Shown here piece after piece: positions 23,761 through 33,287 of a DNA stretch of 64,000 nucleotides; position 1 is the stretch's first letter; each line of letters opens with the position of its first letter. The notes beneath the pieces are model-generated. The model searched no databases. It saw only the letters and a list, made by a program, of their open reading frames with translations, and was not told where the DNA came from. Origin of the DNA: Hemicordylus capensis (taxonomy: Eukaryota > Chordata > Lepidosauria > Squamata > Cordylidae); assembly GCF_027244095.1 (NCBI RefSeq), contig NC_069662.1, positions 17,510,501-17,574,500 of the forward strand, in the 5' to 3' direction. Made by a program: the position numbers and the translations under genes.

Positions 23761-25454
23761 TATTAATTCAATTTCTATACCGCCCTTCCAAAAATGGCTC
23801 AGTGTGGTTTACACAGAGAAATAATAAATAAATAAGATGGCTCCCTGTCCCCAAAGGGCTCCCATTCTTAAAAAAAACATAAGATAGACACCAGCAGCAG
23901 TCACTGGAGGTACTGTGCTGGGGGTGGATAGGGCCAGTTACTCTCCCCTTGCTAAATAAAGAGAATCACCATGGTAAAAGGTGCCTCTTTGCCCAGTTAG
24001 CAGGGGAATTATCCCTTCTGTGGTGGCACCCAGCCTATAGAATATCTTCCCATTTCAGAAGACCTGGTGCCTACACCAAGTACTCTTTGGCATCAGTGCT
24101 TATCCTGATGATTTTAATTTGGTCAGGCTGAATTTTGCTACTATTAGTTTGGACATCGGTTTTTATTAAGTTGTTTTAATATTTTGTTTGAGACCATGGG
24201 ATATTAGCTGATCAAAAAAAAAAATCTCTGGGTGTACCTGCTGCTGTGCAGCTTTTGGCTAATTTACTTGTTTTGTTTTTTGTTACTATTTTTCTTCCTG
24301 TTGGTAAGCCACCATTCAGGAGAGGTGGGGTCTAAATTCAGATTATTCAGATTCCTGTTTATAAGGTTCAGAGCAGATAGGTCTTATTCTTGGAATAAAT
24401 TGGCTACTTTATTGCAAGAAATGTTGTTCCCATGCCATACCCTGTTTCCCCGAAAGTAAGACCTAGCAGTAATTTCTGATGTACCGTTAATTGCTCTAGT
24501 GCATTTTTGGGGGCTAAAATTAATATAAGACACTGTCTTATTTTCGGGGAAACACGGTAGATGAGACAACTGAGCCCGAAATATTCATTCATTCATTTGA
24601 TTTCTATACCGCCCTTCCAAAAATGGCTCAGGGCGGTGTACATTAAAACAACACTAAAATCAATTAACTGTTAAAATAAAAAAATGTAAAAACAACATAA
24701 AACCATTATTAAAACAATTAAAACAGTTAAAAAACCCTGGAAGGCCAGACCAAACAGATAGGTCTTAAGGGCTTTCCTGAAGGCCAATAGAGAGAGAAGG
24801 ATATCTACCCAAGGCCATCCAATCAGTCACTGAATGAGATAGTGCCTAAGTCCAAATTATGAAGGTCCAGTTCCATGTTTTCCACTGAGTTAAATATTAC
24901 AAGAGAAAAACTCTTGTTTTTTTCTTCCTCCAAGAAACTTGGAGCAACATTTGAGTTTTATCCTCATGACAACCTTGTGAGGTTGGCTAAGTGGAGAGAT
25001 AGTAACGTGATTCAGTGAGTAAGGATTTTAACCTGGCACTTCATGATGAAGCTGAACATAGGAAGTTGCCATATACTGAGTCAGACCATTGGTCTGTCTA
25101 GCTCAGTATTGTCTTCACAGACTGGCAGCAGCTTGCACCACTTGTTTTCTCTTTCCACTGGTGGTTGGAATAGGTATTGACCAATATAACTTTGTTCTGT
25201 CATGTGCACAGGTGGAGTTCCCAGAGGCACGGATCTTTGAGGAGACCCTGAACATCCTCATCTATGAGACGCCACGGGTGCCAGACAAGGCCCTCCTGGA
25301 GGCCACAGGGGGAGTGGCTGGTGGGGGTGGAGGCCCCCTCCGTGCAGGTGATGATGAAGATGGGCGGGAGCACCGTGTCCGACGCATTCATGTCCGTAGA
25401 CACATTATGCATGATGAACGCCCTCATGGCCACCAGGCTGTCTTCAAAGACTGA
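15352..25454 (+). CDS. KCTD13: KCTD13 (BACURD1/POLDIP1), complete CDS
   Basis: Six coding exons are seen: 15352-15613, 19355-19524, 19682-19771, 21812-21864, 22014-22209 and 25212-25454 (TGA). They join in phase to 337 residues (human 329). The start exon begins at 15,346, six bases before the ATG. The BTB/POZ domain runs from about residue 47 ([19 protein letters not shown]) to about 148. The conserved middle follows ([35 protein letters not shown]). A PCNA-binding-like QTKVEF starts at residue 255, and the tail is RRIHVRRHI...[17 protein letters not shown]13 is a substrate adaptor for CUL3 ubiquitin ligase (known target RhoA) and binds polymerase delta p50. The tail EATGG..GGGG and VFKD fits KCTD13 better than TNFAIP1 or KCTD10. 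The intron after residue 144 appears to use a GC donor (CAG|gcgagc) at 19,524. Confidence 0.97.
15706..15889 (+). repeat. tRNA-headed SINE sharing the 5S-SINE tail
   Basis: A decayed tRNA B box ('ggttcagtccctggc') is followed by the 'gccagtcagtgtagacaata' tail ending 'cagtataaggcagc'. The 'actaagctaggcaga' unit is duplicated within the copy. Confidence 0.75.
16010..16735 (+). repeat. L2-clade LINE 3' end
   Basis: The first 105 codons are open and match the end of L2 reverse transcriptase ORFs: [30 protein letters not shown], then '[12 protein letters not shown]'-like text. Other frames continue with [20 protein letters not shown]. The 3' UTR ends 'gccattttggaagggcggta' plus an (AAAC)n tail. 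This tail matches the tails of the L2-tailed SINEs in the window. Lies in KCTD13 intron 2. Confidence 0.85.
16740..17514. other. KCTD13 intron, decayed LINE-like pieces
   Basis: No exon is seen. The stretch 16,890-17,200 has the wording of another L2 3' end ('agggcctcagctatgggacc', 'gaaacctctgcc', 'tttaggaaa'). The remainder is unassigned. Confidence 0.35.
17515..17644 (-). repeat. MIR-like ancient SINE fragment
   Basis: The text 'taatccttacaacaaccctgt' followed by 'ccccatattacagctggaga' and 'actgaggctgagag' follows the conserved core and 3' part of MIR in reverse orientation. Confidence 0.6.
17645..17839 (-). repeat. tRNA-headed SINE, nearly full length
   Basis: On the minus strand the head is 'atggccccatagctcaatgg', a tRNA-like A box, with a B box 'ggttcaatcctgg'. 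The tail is the shared 'actcagtataaacagcttcc' type. It abuts a hAT MITE at 17,848. Confidence 0.8.
17848..17958. mobile_element. hAT-type MITE
   Basis: The sequence 'ggacccaggtttgagaact'-type ends surround 'ttggactacaacgacattgg' and 'gatgggagttgtagtccaac'. The same variant occurs at 38,768-38,914. Confidence 0.65.
17953..18054 (-). repeat. 5S-SINE head fragment
   Basis: Only the promoter-proximal head is kept, ending 'actgcaaggccagct'. It contains 'gcttagcaaaggggcaattc', the reverse of the 5S-like A box region. Confidence 0.6.
18055..18642. other. KCTD13 intron with a small DNA-transposon remnant
   Basis: The text 'acagatggcccttgatattt' then 'gcgggggttccattcctgcc' at 18,250-18,300 resembles the terminus of a mariner/Tigger-type element. 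No partner end was found. A short (GA)n lies at 18,556-18,571. Nothing else was recognised. Confidence 0.3.
18643..18866 (-). repeat. L2-tailed SINE
   Basis: It carries 'ataccgcctttcaacaaaag', 'tgtcctcaaagggctcacac', 'acagacaccagcaacagcc' and 'gctaaataaagagaatcacc', matching the copy at 36,085-36,331. Confidence 0.8.
19020..19049. repeat. (CT)n microsatellite
   Basis: An uninterrupted CT dinucleotide run about 300 bases upstream of KCTD13 exon 3. Confidence 0.9.
20460..20620 (+). repeat. L2-type LINE fragment
   Basis: Text such as 'gagatcatcaggggaggtcc' and 'actgcctttaaaaaacaggc' follows the C-terminal ORF end of the L2 copies at 16.4 and 62.4 kb. The flanking stretch 19,772-20,459 shows nothing recognised. 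Confidence 0.5.
20938..21595. mobile_element. Foldback hAT-type element
   Basis: The ends are inverted (ATGGGTGTGCA against TGCACACTCCTA), with the near-matching flank octamers tatacact and tgtacact. Inside are complementary arms built of repeated 'ccattttgag', 'gctggtctacc' and 'tggggttgg' units. Its ends resemble those of the GC-rich foldback element at 2,718, though the interiors differ. Lies in KCTD13 intron 4. Confidence 0.6.
22311..22505 (-). repeat. tRNA-headed SINE with shared tail
   Basis: It starts 'ataggaacatagaaaacttc' and ends with the reversed tRNA-like head 'tttgagctatccc'. The B box region is decayed. Lies 100 bases after a KCTD13 donor. Confidence 0.75.
23338..23527 (-). repeat. 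tRNA-headed SINE nested in L2
   Basis: The copy is well kept. On the minus strand the head is 'gagccctagctcagaggtag', with a B box 'ggttcaatcctgg' and the shared tail ending 'cagcttcctatgagg'. It is younger than the L2 copy it interrupts. Confidence 0.85.
23725..24006 (-). repeat. L2-tailed SINE with (ATT)n tail
   Basis: The (ATT)n run at 23,725-23,763 is the SINE's own tail on the minus strand. The body has 'cgcccttccaaaaatggctc' and 'gataggaccagttactctcc'-type text. It is nested in L2. Confidence 0.85.
24440..24557. mobile_element. Mariner-type MITE
   Basis: The 118-bp palindromic element is flanked by TA on both sides. Inverted ends are CCTGTTTCCCCGAAAGTAAG and the complement of 'cttattttcggggaaacacgg'. 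The TA flanks support a Tc1/mariner origin. Confidence 0.8.
24592..24800 (-). repeat. L2-clade LINE 3' end
   Basis: Starts 'tttctataccgcccttccaa' and continues into '3' UTR' text ending 'cagataggtcttaagggctt', the reverse of the C-terminal ORF end seen at 16.5 kb. Confidence 0.8.
24945..25045 (-). repeat. SINE fragment
   Basis: The text 'tcctcatgacaaccttgtga' then 'ggttggctaag' matches the body of the tRNA-headed SINE at 41.2 kb in reverse. Confidence 0.5.
25054..25136 (-). repeat. Shared-tail SINE fragment next to KCTD13 exon 6
   Basis: It starts 'gaacataggaagttgccata' and ends 'ggcagcagcttgcacc'. Only the tail part is present. It ends 75 bases before the acceptor of the last KCTD13 exon. 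Confidence 0.8.
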
Positions 25455-27235
25455 TCCTGCCTCCCTTCCAGCATCCTTGTTACTCCGCCCATTCAGTGCC
25501 AAAGGGAGACCTGCTTCCTCCTTTTGACCTTCACCCCAAGGTCTTCTCAAGGGTGTCTGCACCCTTGCTAACCCATACCTCTCTCCTCTTTGGCCTTTTC
25601 TGCCCTTTTCCTCTTCATTGACTTTATAACCTTCCTTATTGTGACTATTGACACCTTGACCCACCCTGCATTGTATTTGCATGCTCTTTCCAAGTATTGA
25701 TTTTCCTTAATATTTGAGTCTTAATCCTAACTGCCTGATCTTCTACTACTTCTCCTCTGGTTCTCAACTTGCCTCCTAATTCTCAAGACACTACACATAC
25801 CTGGATGGTGATCCTTTATTCACAACATTTTTGACACAGAATATCCTCCTAAAACCACCAAACTTTTCCTCAGTTGAGGATCCATGGAAGAACAGTAATA
25901 CAAAAATATCTGTTTTGAATATTTGTGTTCAAAGAATGTTAACGAAAGGAAGACTACATTCTGTCTCCGTTTAATATTGGACCTTTTGGAGACATCCATT
26001 GTGGCACTTCTGTATTGACCTTGTCCATTTTCTCGGTTGAGTCAAGGACAAGTTGCTTCCTAGATAAGGGTGTATCAGATTTATTGATATAGACTCTGAT
26101 TTCACCCATTTAAAGCCTTCTGTGACTTTTGCCCTTCACCTCCTGTTGATTATTTTTAATTCCCCCATCCCTTTGTTTTGTTTACCTGATTTTTCTGTTC
26201 ACCTGGCTTTAATGTATCTTGTGTTGCTTGTGTGGAAGAAACCATCTGGATATAAGAGAACCGAACTAAAACTGTTCTAGGTGAAGCTATGACTGCACTC
26301 CATTTTTACTTTGTTTTAGAACTACATTGGAATAACTGGGATTGTAAAACATTGTCCCATTTGGGTCTGCTAGGAAAGGAGGCTAAATGTAGTTCAAAAT
26401 AACCCTTTAAAAAACCATGTAAAACAAGTTACAGGCACCTGCAGCCTTCCCACTAGAGCAGAGAAAACCAGAATTTTCCATGAAGCCAACACCCTTGCTT
26501 GTTCTTGGCCTCCTAGGGAATACTGTAGAAGTTCTCAAACTCATTAACAGCTGCTGCTATTTTTTAAAAAAATCCTCTGGATCGAAGACATAGTTTAAAT
26601 GCACGTTGTGTGACCTGGGCTTTGTTCCCATATGTATTATTCCTCCTCCCACCCTTTTCCAGTACAAGGTACGACTCTGCTTCAAAATAGATAGGATGCT
26701 TCAAACCCAAAGTTGGTACGCATCTGCAGAACATGGTCAAATGATTTTTGCACAACGGTGCAAGATTTCAACCTAGAGTTCAGATTTCCTTATTTCCCCA
26801 CTCTTGCAACGGATGGACCTGGAACATTTACTCTCTTCTGTTCTTCCCTCCCTCCCCACACACCCAGAATGTGTTCACTCCCCTCTTTTCTGTAAGGAAC
26901 TGGGTGCTCCTTCACATCACCTTCAAAAAAGTTCTAACATCCCCTTAAATTAGTGGTTTCCCAGAATGGGTTTGGGAGTGGTCCATTATTCCTAAAGATG
27001 GAGAGGAAGGTGAGAATGGAATGAAACATCATACTTAATCAAATGAAGACTGGCAAAGGTTATTTTACTGGGGAGAAGGTGCTGTCCTTCCCTCTCTTTC
27101 CCTTCTGTACATCCTCCCCTCCCTGGAGGAGGTAATCTTCTTGCATTAATTATTGTAATTTTTTTTTGTATTTGTATAATTTATTTTAAAATTTGTGTTT
27201 TTTTCTATTAAATTATTGTAAGAAAGATTCCTGCT
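25455..27235 (+). other. KCTD13: KCTD13 3' UTR
   Basis: About 1.78 kb free of recognised repeats follows the stop. It ends at ATTAAA (27,207-27,212), about 20 bases before an A-run. The absence of repeats in such a repeat-rich window supports a transcribed, constrained segment. Confidence 0.65.
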
Positions 27236-27239
27236 TTAA

Positions 27240-28330
27240 AAAAAAAAGAGCAACGTGTGTTATTTCCTGCACTCGAAAGAGATGGAATGGTATTCTCTAG
27301 TGCTTTATTCAGGGATGGGAGATACTCAAACCACACCCCAAGACCATTAAGAACAGCATTGTTTGGGCTGGATCATCCTTCCATCTAGTCCAGGAGTTTG
27401 TGTATGATAGTAACCAACAATGGATGCTATAGAACAAGTCCATAGCTGAGACTAGCAGTGCATGGGCCAAATCCTGCCCACAAGTTTATCTGCTGCCCTG
27501 TTCATTTGCTCTTTCCCTTTCCATCTCTCCTTGCCTCCAGAAAAGGAAAGTGAGTGGAAATGCTTTTTTTCTGCTCCAACTTTCCCAGAACCTGTATTCC
27601 TGTTCAGACACTAGGCTGGTTCTCAGAATTCTAATTAGGGTAGGAGATGCATCCTACCCATATTTGGGAGTTGTGCACGCTCCTGTTCTCCAGTTGTCTG
27701 TGAGTTAAAAGCATGGTAGGAGGGGGAGGAAGTGATGATTTGTTCAGCAGCAGCTGGATGGAGGGCACCATCCTACCCAGCAGTTGCACCCAGCTCTTTT
27801 AATGAGTGAGGGTGACAAGCCCAACAACCCAGCTGCTGCTTAGCGGAGGATAACTCCCCACACACCTTGCTTTCTGCTCACAGAAGATGGGGAAATGGAA
27901 GAGCGCACAATTTCTGAACTTAAATAGGATGCGTTTCCCACCCTAATTAGACTTGTGAGAACAATCCTTTTGTTTCACAAGTGTTCAGATGGCTATATGC
28001 ATGTACATGTTTTTGTGTGAATGACTACCTGTGTTTAATTTAAAAGTGAATCTGAGTACAGGTCCCTCAAATGCTTGATACAGATAGGAAATTTACTGCT
28101 TTATCTGTGTTCAATGTGTGTGAATCACTGAACCTGTGTACACTTGAATGAGTGTTGAACATAATGTGTGAAAAGGCTCAGGTGAAAAGTGAGTGGTTGC
28201 TTATTAGCATGTTCCATTGCTCCCTTGATTGCTGTTGCTACAACAGAGTGGTAATTCTCTCTGTTTTCTTTGGATTATGTGTGGGAAGAGCTCCATGAAG
28301 AACACTTGGGGAAGAAATGAAGAGTGTTGT
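27240..28330. other. Intergenic; CR1 tail and one TIR element
   Basis: The stretch 27,340-27,420 is a decayed CR1 3' end in reverse ('aagaacagcattgtttgggc'). At 27,983-28,172 lies one copy of the TTCACACATTATGTT-type TIR element. The rest is unassigned. Confidence 0.45.
27983..28172 (-). mobile_element. TIR element, TTCACACATTATGTT family
   Basis: It starts TTCAGATGG and ends 'aacataatgtgtgaa', the complement of the left end at 58,194. Interior 'aaaagtgaatctgagtacag' matches the copies at 34.7, 44.9 and 58.3 kb. Confidence 0.65.
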
Positions 28331-30087
28331 TGATAGAACTGCCTCGGAGATGATTGGTCAAAGCCCCCAGTTCAGGCGAACGTGGGGAATTTAGCTTAAA
28401 AGGGGAGATGGTTCCAAGCAGTTTTAATTTGTGCAAGCACCTGAACTCAAGAAAATCAGCCTGAGAGAGAGGTTTTAATTAACAAAAGGAGTTTATTCTA
28501 AGAAAAACAAATAAAAGCAATAAGACTAAGCTACTAGGTGGTCCTAGCATAAAAGTACTACAAATATGTTTAAAAACACTATTGTAAGGCATGTTTAGCT
28601 AAAAGTTCCAAATTATGTGTAAATTCATAGGAACATAGGAAGCTGCTATATACTGAGTCAGACCATTGGTCTATCTAGCTCAGTATTGTCTTCACAGACT
28701 GGCAGCGGCTTCTCCAAGGTTGCAGGCAGGAATCTCTCTCGGCACTATCTTGGAGATGCTGCCAGGGAGGGAACCATGGAACTTTTCTTCTACTCTTACC
28801 AGAGCGGCTCCATCCCCTGAAGGGAATATCTTCCAGTGCTCACACTTCTAGTCTCCCATTCATATGCAACCAGGGTGGACCCTGCTTAGCTAAGGGGACA
28901 AGTCATACTTGCTACCACAAAACCAGTTCTCCTCTGGTCCCAGAGGGCTAGAGAGAGTTACTTTAAGATAGTGGGGTAAGGTTTCAGAAATTAGAGGGAT
29001 AGATTCAGCCCTGAAGGAGCTGGGCAAGAGGCTGTATCACCTGTCCTCACAAAGATCCAATTGGGGCAGCTGGATTCTAGCGTCCATCTGGGGAAGCAAA
29101 GTGGAAAGCAGGAGAGTTGAAGGAATTAGTGTGGAGGGATGCCCACGAGAATGGCTTCTCAGTGGACCCAGCTTCCTGCACCTGCTAGGTAAGCTGGCTG
29201 GATTGCTACATGGACCATTCCAGGTAGTGATTTCAGCTCAGGTGGCCTCAATAGAGAAGGGCACACACCAAGATGGTCTGCTGGAGTTCTTGTTGCAGTG
29301 GAGTCCCAAATGTATCGATAAAGTTTAGCATATGATTTACAAAAGCAATGCAGCAGTGAATAAAATTTCCCGATAAAACATGGACGGGTACAGCAGAAGG
29401 CATGATTGCAATAGAAAGAAAATCCCACTGTAAATTAGTTCCTATGGGTTAGGGTACAGTCCACTTAAAAGTGTTCAGAGGAATGTCCAAAAGGTCAAGG
29501 GTCAGATCCCGGCCTCACCTTGCGTGTGGCCGGCAGAGCCGTGCTAGTCATCTGCCAATTGCAGCCTCTTGAGTGTGGGTCCTCGACGGCAGAGGTTCTT
29601 CTCCAGGTCCAAGGGATCTTCCAGGGGTGCTTTCAGCAGGAGTTCCTGGCATTCTTGGCCGTTGTGCTGGCGTGGTTAGTTCAGTATGCAGATACGCTAC
29701 AGACTATGTTCCCGAAGCATGAGATTACAAACATGCAGGTCAAAAGAGCTGTAAGAAAACAAGTGTCGATCAGAATTAGTCACGAGCTGCAAAGCTTCAC
29801 CAATATATGCAAGTCCTCCTTCAGTTACATGAGGAAGCACACTGAGTCATGGAGTTAGGGATACTTATATCCCAAAACATGCCTTAAGGGCACTTTGCTT
29901 TTGTCATCTTCTGCTGAATAGAGGAGTCCAGACAGACTTTTTCAGAAGGCTTTGTGTCTGATTGTCCTCGGGTGGGAAAATGTGTGAATCACCTATAGTA
30001 TTCAAAGCTGATTGTAATGAAAACTAGAGTATGCAGGTGCGCCCAAGAGTATCCTATGCTGGGAAGGGCTCCCCAATAGTTCTATCA
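28331..30087 (-). mobile_element. LTR-like fossil (candidate solo LTR of an LTR retroelement)
   Basis: The segment is bounded by TGATAGAACT and AGTTCTATCA, in the TG...CA form of an LTR. On the minus strand a TATA-like 'gggatataagtatcc' lies near 29,860-29,875 and an AATAAA near 28,495. A 5S-SINE is inserted at 28,627-28,935. No gag, pol or env coding was recognised, and no clear target duplication was seen, so the family is unassigned. The nested SINE shows it is not recent. Confidence 0.4.
28627..28935 (-). repeat. 5S-rRNA-headed SINE, nearly full length
   Basis: Begins 'ataggaacataggaagctgc' and ends in the reversed head 'aaaaccagttctcctct', with 'accctgcttagctaagggga' containing the 5S A-box-like sequence. 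Confidence 0.85.
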
Positions 30088-30254
30088 AAAGTTTTGATGT
30101 GTGCCTTTTCAAAGTGATGTCATTGACTCATCCCTGTTGTGAGGGAGCCTGCTGTTGCACTGTTGCAAAGGTTGGATGAGTATACAGTGTATTTAACTTA
30201 CCATATTTTAGTGGCAGCGTGTTCTCTGCTCCTGTGGCTTGGTGGCTTCCTGTT

Positions 30255-30486
30255 TTTATACATTTTTATTTTTATCTTTACATTTTATATCCCGCTCTTC
30301 CTCCAAGGAACCCAGAGCGGTGTACTACATACTTGAGTTTATCTTTCACAACAACCCTGTGAAGTAGGTTAGGCTGAGAGAAGTGACTGGCCCAGAGTCA
30401 CCCGGCTAGTTTCATGGCTGAATAGGGATTTGAACTCGGGTCTCCCCAGTCCTAGTCCCGCACTCTAACCACTACAGCATGCTGGC
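30255..30486 (-). repeat. tRNA-headed SINE ('gtggttagagtgc' type)
   Basis: On the minus strand it shows a tRNA A box region ('gtagtggttagagtgcggga') and B box ('gagttcaaatccctattcag'), then 'gtcacttctctcagcctaac' and the tail 'gagcgggatataaaatg'. Confidence 0.85.
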
Positions 30487-31023
30487 TGGGAGAAAGAGCT
30501 GGACAGTGATACATTATTGTATGTTTTATACTAGGATTGCATTTAGCCTTCTGTGCACCCAGGGTACAATCTAATCACACTTGTGACCAAGTGTACATAC
30601 GAGGCATGCACTGACCTGCTCCTTCAGCAACAGAGGGGTGGTAATGGTGCTGAACATACAGGTGTGTGCTCTAATGTGGTCTTGGGTATATGGTATCATC
30701 TTGAAGGCATAATTATCATGCCTCTGATAAGTGCAACAAGCTGTCCTTCATGTTGTACTTCAAGCAGCTGTCTCAGGCCTCATCCTTTCTCACAGCAGTG
30801 CTATTTTTGCACTTCCTTGATTACACCACATCTTAAACTTGCAGAGTCAGGGTGATTCAGAATCCTGGAAATGATGTATTTCATTGTTTTTTTGTATCCT
30901 CCTGCAGTGTTTGGCTGCTCCTTCAAAACACAAGCAGCCATGATTACAGATTCTATTTGTTCCTTAAACATAAGTTGCCCTTTCAAATTGTTAGGGGATG
31001 AGTGGAGGAAGGCAGAGTGAATT
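30487..31023. other. Intergenic, nothing recognised
   Basis: No coding, repeat or RNA signal was recognised. Confidence 0.3.
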
Positions 31024-31266
31024 AAAGGTAAAGTGTGCCCTCGAGTTGGTGTCGACTCCTGCCGACTAGAGTTGTTGTCTTTGGTAGAATATAGGAGGGG
31101 TTTACTATTGCCTCCTGCACAGTATGAGATGATGCCTTTCAGCATCTTCCTATATTGCGGCTGCTAGATATAGGTGTTTCCCATAGTCTGGGAAACATAC
31201 CAGTGGGAATTTGAACAGGCAACCTCTGGCTTGGTTGTCAAGCCATTTCCCCACTGCGTGAATTAG
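31024..31266 (-). repeat. Sauria-type SINE
   Basis: It has the Bov-B-like tail 'ggagtcgacaccaactcgag' on the minus strand, the body 'ctatgggaaacacctatatc' and a decayed tRNA-like head. Confidence 0.85.
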
Positions 31267-32050
31267 GTCACACTTAATGAAATTAACAATTTGCATTTGC
31301 TTATATCTCAGCAACAATTAATCTGTGTTTAGGGTTGTTAATAAGAATAGCTTTGCAAGATCAGACCAAAGCTCCCAATAGTCTAGCATTCTGGCTGTAA
31401 TCAGATGCTTGTAGAAAAGTCAGATGATCCTAGAAAATGAACAAGCAGAGCTGGAGTGTCAGCTTTTTCTTCATTTGTTCCCAGCATCTGGAAATTACCT
31501 TTATTACCTGTGACAATAAAGGTTCAACTTGTTCAATGTTAATTACTAGATCTGTTGTCCATGAAAACACAAAAGAGAGCAGAAAAAGAGTACACCAACA
31601 TTGCCTGCACATAGTTTGAGTTAAGACGGCATGTCTTTTCAACGTGAGGTATAAACATATTAACATTCAATTTTCTAAATTGACACTGTCTGCAAAATAA
31701 ACCGCTACCTGGCAATTACTCGAAAATTTCCCAACTACCTTGTGATGTGTTTGTTCGTCCTAAATAAACGATTGCCCTGTTCTGGACTTTTCCCCAATGG
31801 ACCAGCTGGGCTATCTTCTGCCTGTTTACTCGGAAGTAAGGTTATCTGAATTCTATGGGACCCGCTCATAAATAAAGTATGTACAGAACTGCAGCCTTAA
31901 ATGTATTGAATGTTTTGGGGTACCCTTAGTACTAAGCATAGTACTACCCTGTGCTTAACACTGAACCAAAAACTCAACATCGTCAACAGCAGCTACAACA
32001 AACCACACGAACGTCATTGCCGGGAGAGAGAAAGGGAGGGACCCTAACCT
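31267..32050. other. Intergenic with minor repeat pieces
   Basis: A CR1 start remnant ('taagaatagctttgcaagat') lies at about 31,340. A piece of the 'gtttactcggaagtaaggtt ... attctatggg' palindromic repeat lies at 31,825-31,900. Otherwise nothing was recognised. Confidence 0.35.
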
Positions 32051-32260
32051 AACCGCCGTTTGGTCACATGATTAAAAGGGATGTCATGTGATACAGGCGG
32101 AGGTCACGCACCAGGGTTCCCTCCCCGGAAGCCGCGGCTCCTCGGAGGTCACATGATCAGAGGAGGCCAAAGGGGGAAACGGTCACGTGGCGGGGGCTGG
32201 CTGGGTGAATGTGCCGGGCGGGCTTGGGGAAGATCCTGGGCCTCAGGAAGGTAGAGGGAG
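32050..32260 (+). promoter_or_regulatory. CpG promoter of the NUFIP2-like gene with four E-boxes
   Basis: The CpG-rich segment contains GTCACATGAT (32,063), GTCATGTGAT (32,083), GTCACATGAT (32,148) and GTCACGTGG (32,182). These are MITF/TFE/USF-class E-boxes with extended flanks. A downstream ATG near 32,207 opens a short frame (MCRAGLGKILGLRK) to a possible donor near 32,249. Whether that is a coding first exon is open. CpG-rich DNA continues to about 32,600. Confidence 0.6.
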
Positions 32261-33287
32261 GGAGGAAGAGAGCTTGGAGCCGAGCGCGGGTGCTTTGCCG
32301 TTGGGCGCAGCCGGCCAGGGGGTTAGCTGGGTCCTCCCGGGGTAAAAGGTAGGGGCTCTCTCCATCCAGGCCCTTCGGGCGAGGTGGGCTTTTCTTGGGA
32401 GGGGATCCCTGGCTGCATTGGGGAACGCAAGGCTGGGCCCGGAGGACGGTCTCTGGCCGCTGGAAAAGGCCCAGATTCGTGCTGAAGGCGCTCTTGGCGG
32501 CACCGGGGGTCGACAGGCCTAAGGAGGAAACACTGTAGGGGAAGCGAGTGACGACCCCCCCCCGCCCCCGCCCGAAGGAAGAGAGGGGTTAGATCGGGCC
32601 TTTTTGAAAACTCTCTGCACGGGAGAAAATCTCTTAGCAACGGTTTGGGGGGTGGGAGCCACGTTGGGTGAGCACAAGGAGAGCCCCTAGTGGGAAGAAG
32701 ACGCTTTTCTAGAAGCAGAAGGGCTTGGTGGCAGGGAAGGAAGGACGCCCGCCTCTGTGCATGTGCGGGGTGTAGAAGTTTGATCTGGATCCTTGGGGTT
32801 ATAGCAGGGAAGGGTTGAGTTTTCTGGTGAGGGCACACAGGTAACCACGACAGAGGAGATTAGGGGATAGCTCTCTTTAAAAAAAAAAAAAGCTTTTTGC
32901 AGGAGTCTGTACAACGTGAGGATAGTTTAGGGTAGAAGTTCAGAACGTAGCAGGGGGCCAGTAGTGCTGGTGTCTCATTCTTCCACTGAACTGTGGTAGC
33001 ATTGCAGGATTTGGGGAGCACTGCAAAGATTCTGGGGATTGTTCTTAGAGAAGACTTTAGCTTGAACTTCTTGTAGGGTGTGTGTGTGTGTGTGCGCGCA
33101 CCTGGTCTTGTACTGTTTAGGAATAAGCCACTAATTCGTAGTGCAGGAGAAGTGTCAGAGAATCCCCTGTTTCTCAAAAGAGGGTTAGAACCAGATCACA
33201 GTCAAGTCTGTGGGGATAAGGAGTACCTTTCACATTCTTGAGGCTCCTCTGCTGTTGGTGACCTACATCCAAGACCAACTAGAGGCC

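Larger units (their letters stand above)
22850..24180 (+). repeat. L2-clade LINE fragment carrying two nested SINEs
   Basis: The reverse transcriptase end is decayed but visible ('[20 protein letters not shown]', 'VRNAAATF'). It breaks at 23,337, resumes at 23,528 ('cattttgccagtgttaaaac'), breaks again at the (ATT)n/SINE block near 23,725 and resumes at 24,007 ('tctgtggtggcaccc'). The frame is broken repeatedly. Confidence 0.75.

Noticed and set aside
25200-25682. 160-codon minus-strand open frame over the last KCTD13 exon
   Set aside because: It is the antisense shadow of a GC-rich coding exon and its UTR.
32323-32838. 171-codon minus-strand open frame over the NUFIP2-like CpG promoter
   Set aside because: GC-rich DNA lowers stop frequency; the translation is low-complexity Pro/Arg/Ser with no recognisable domain, and it is antisense to a promoter and first intron.
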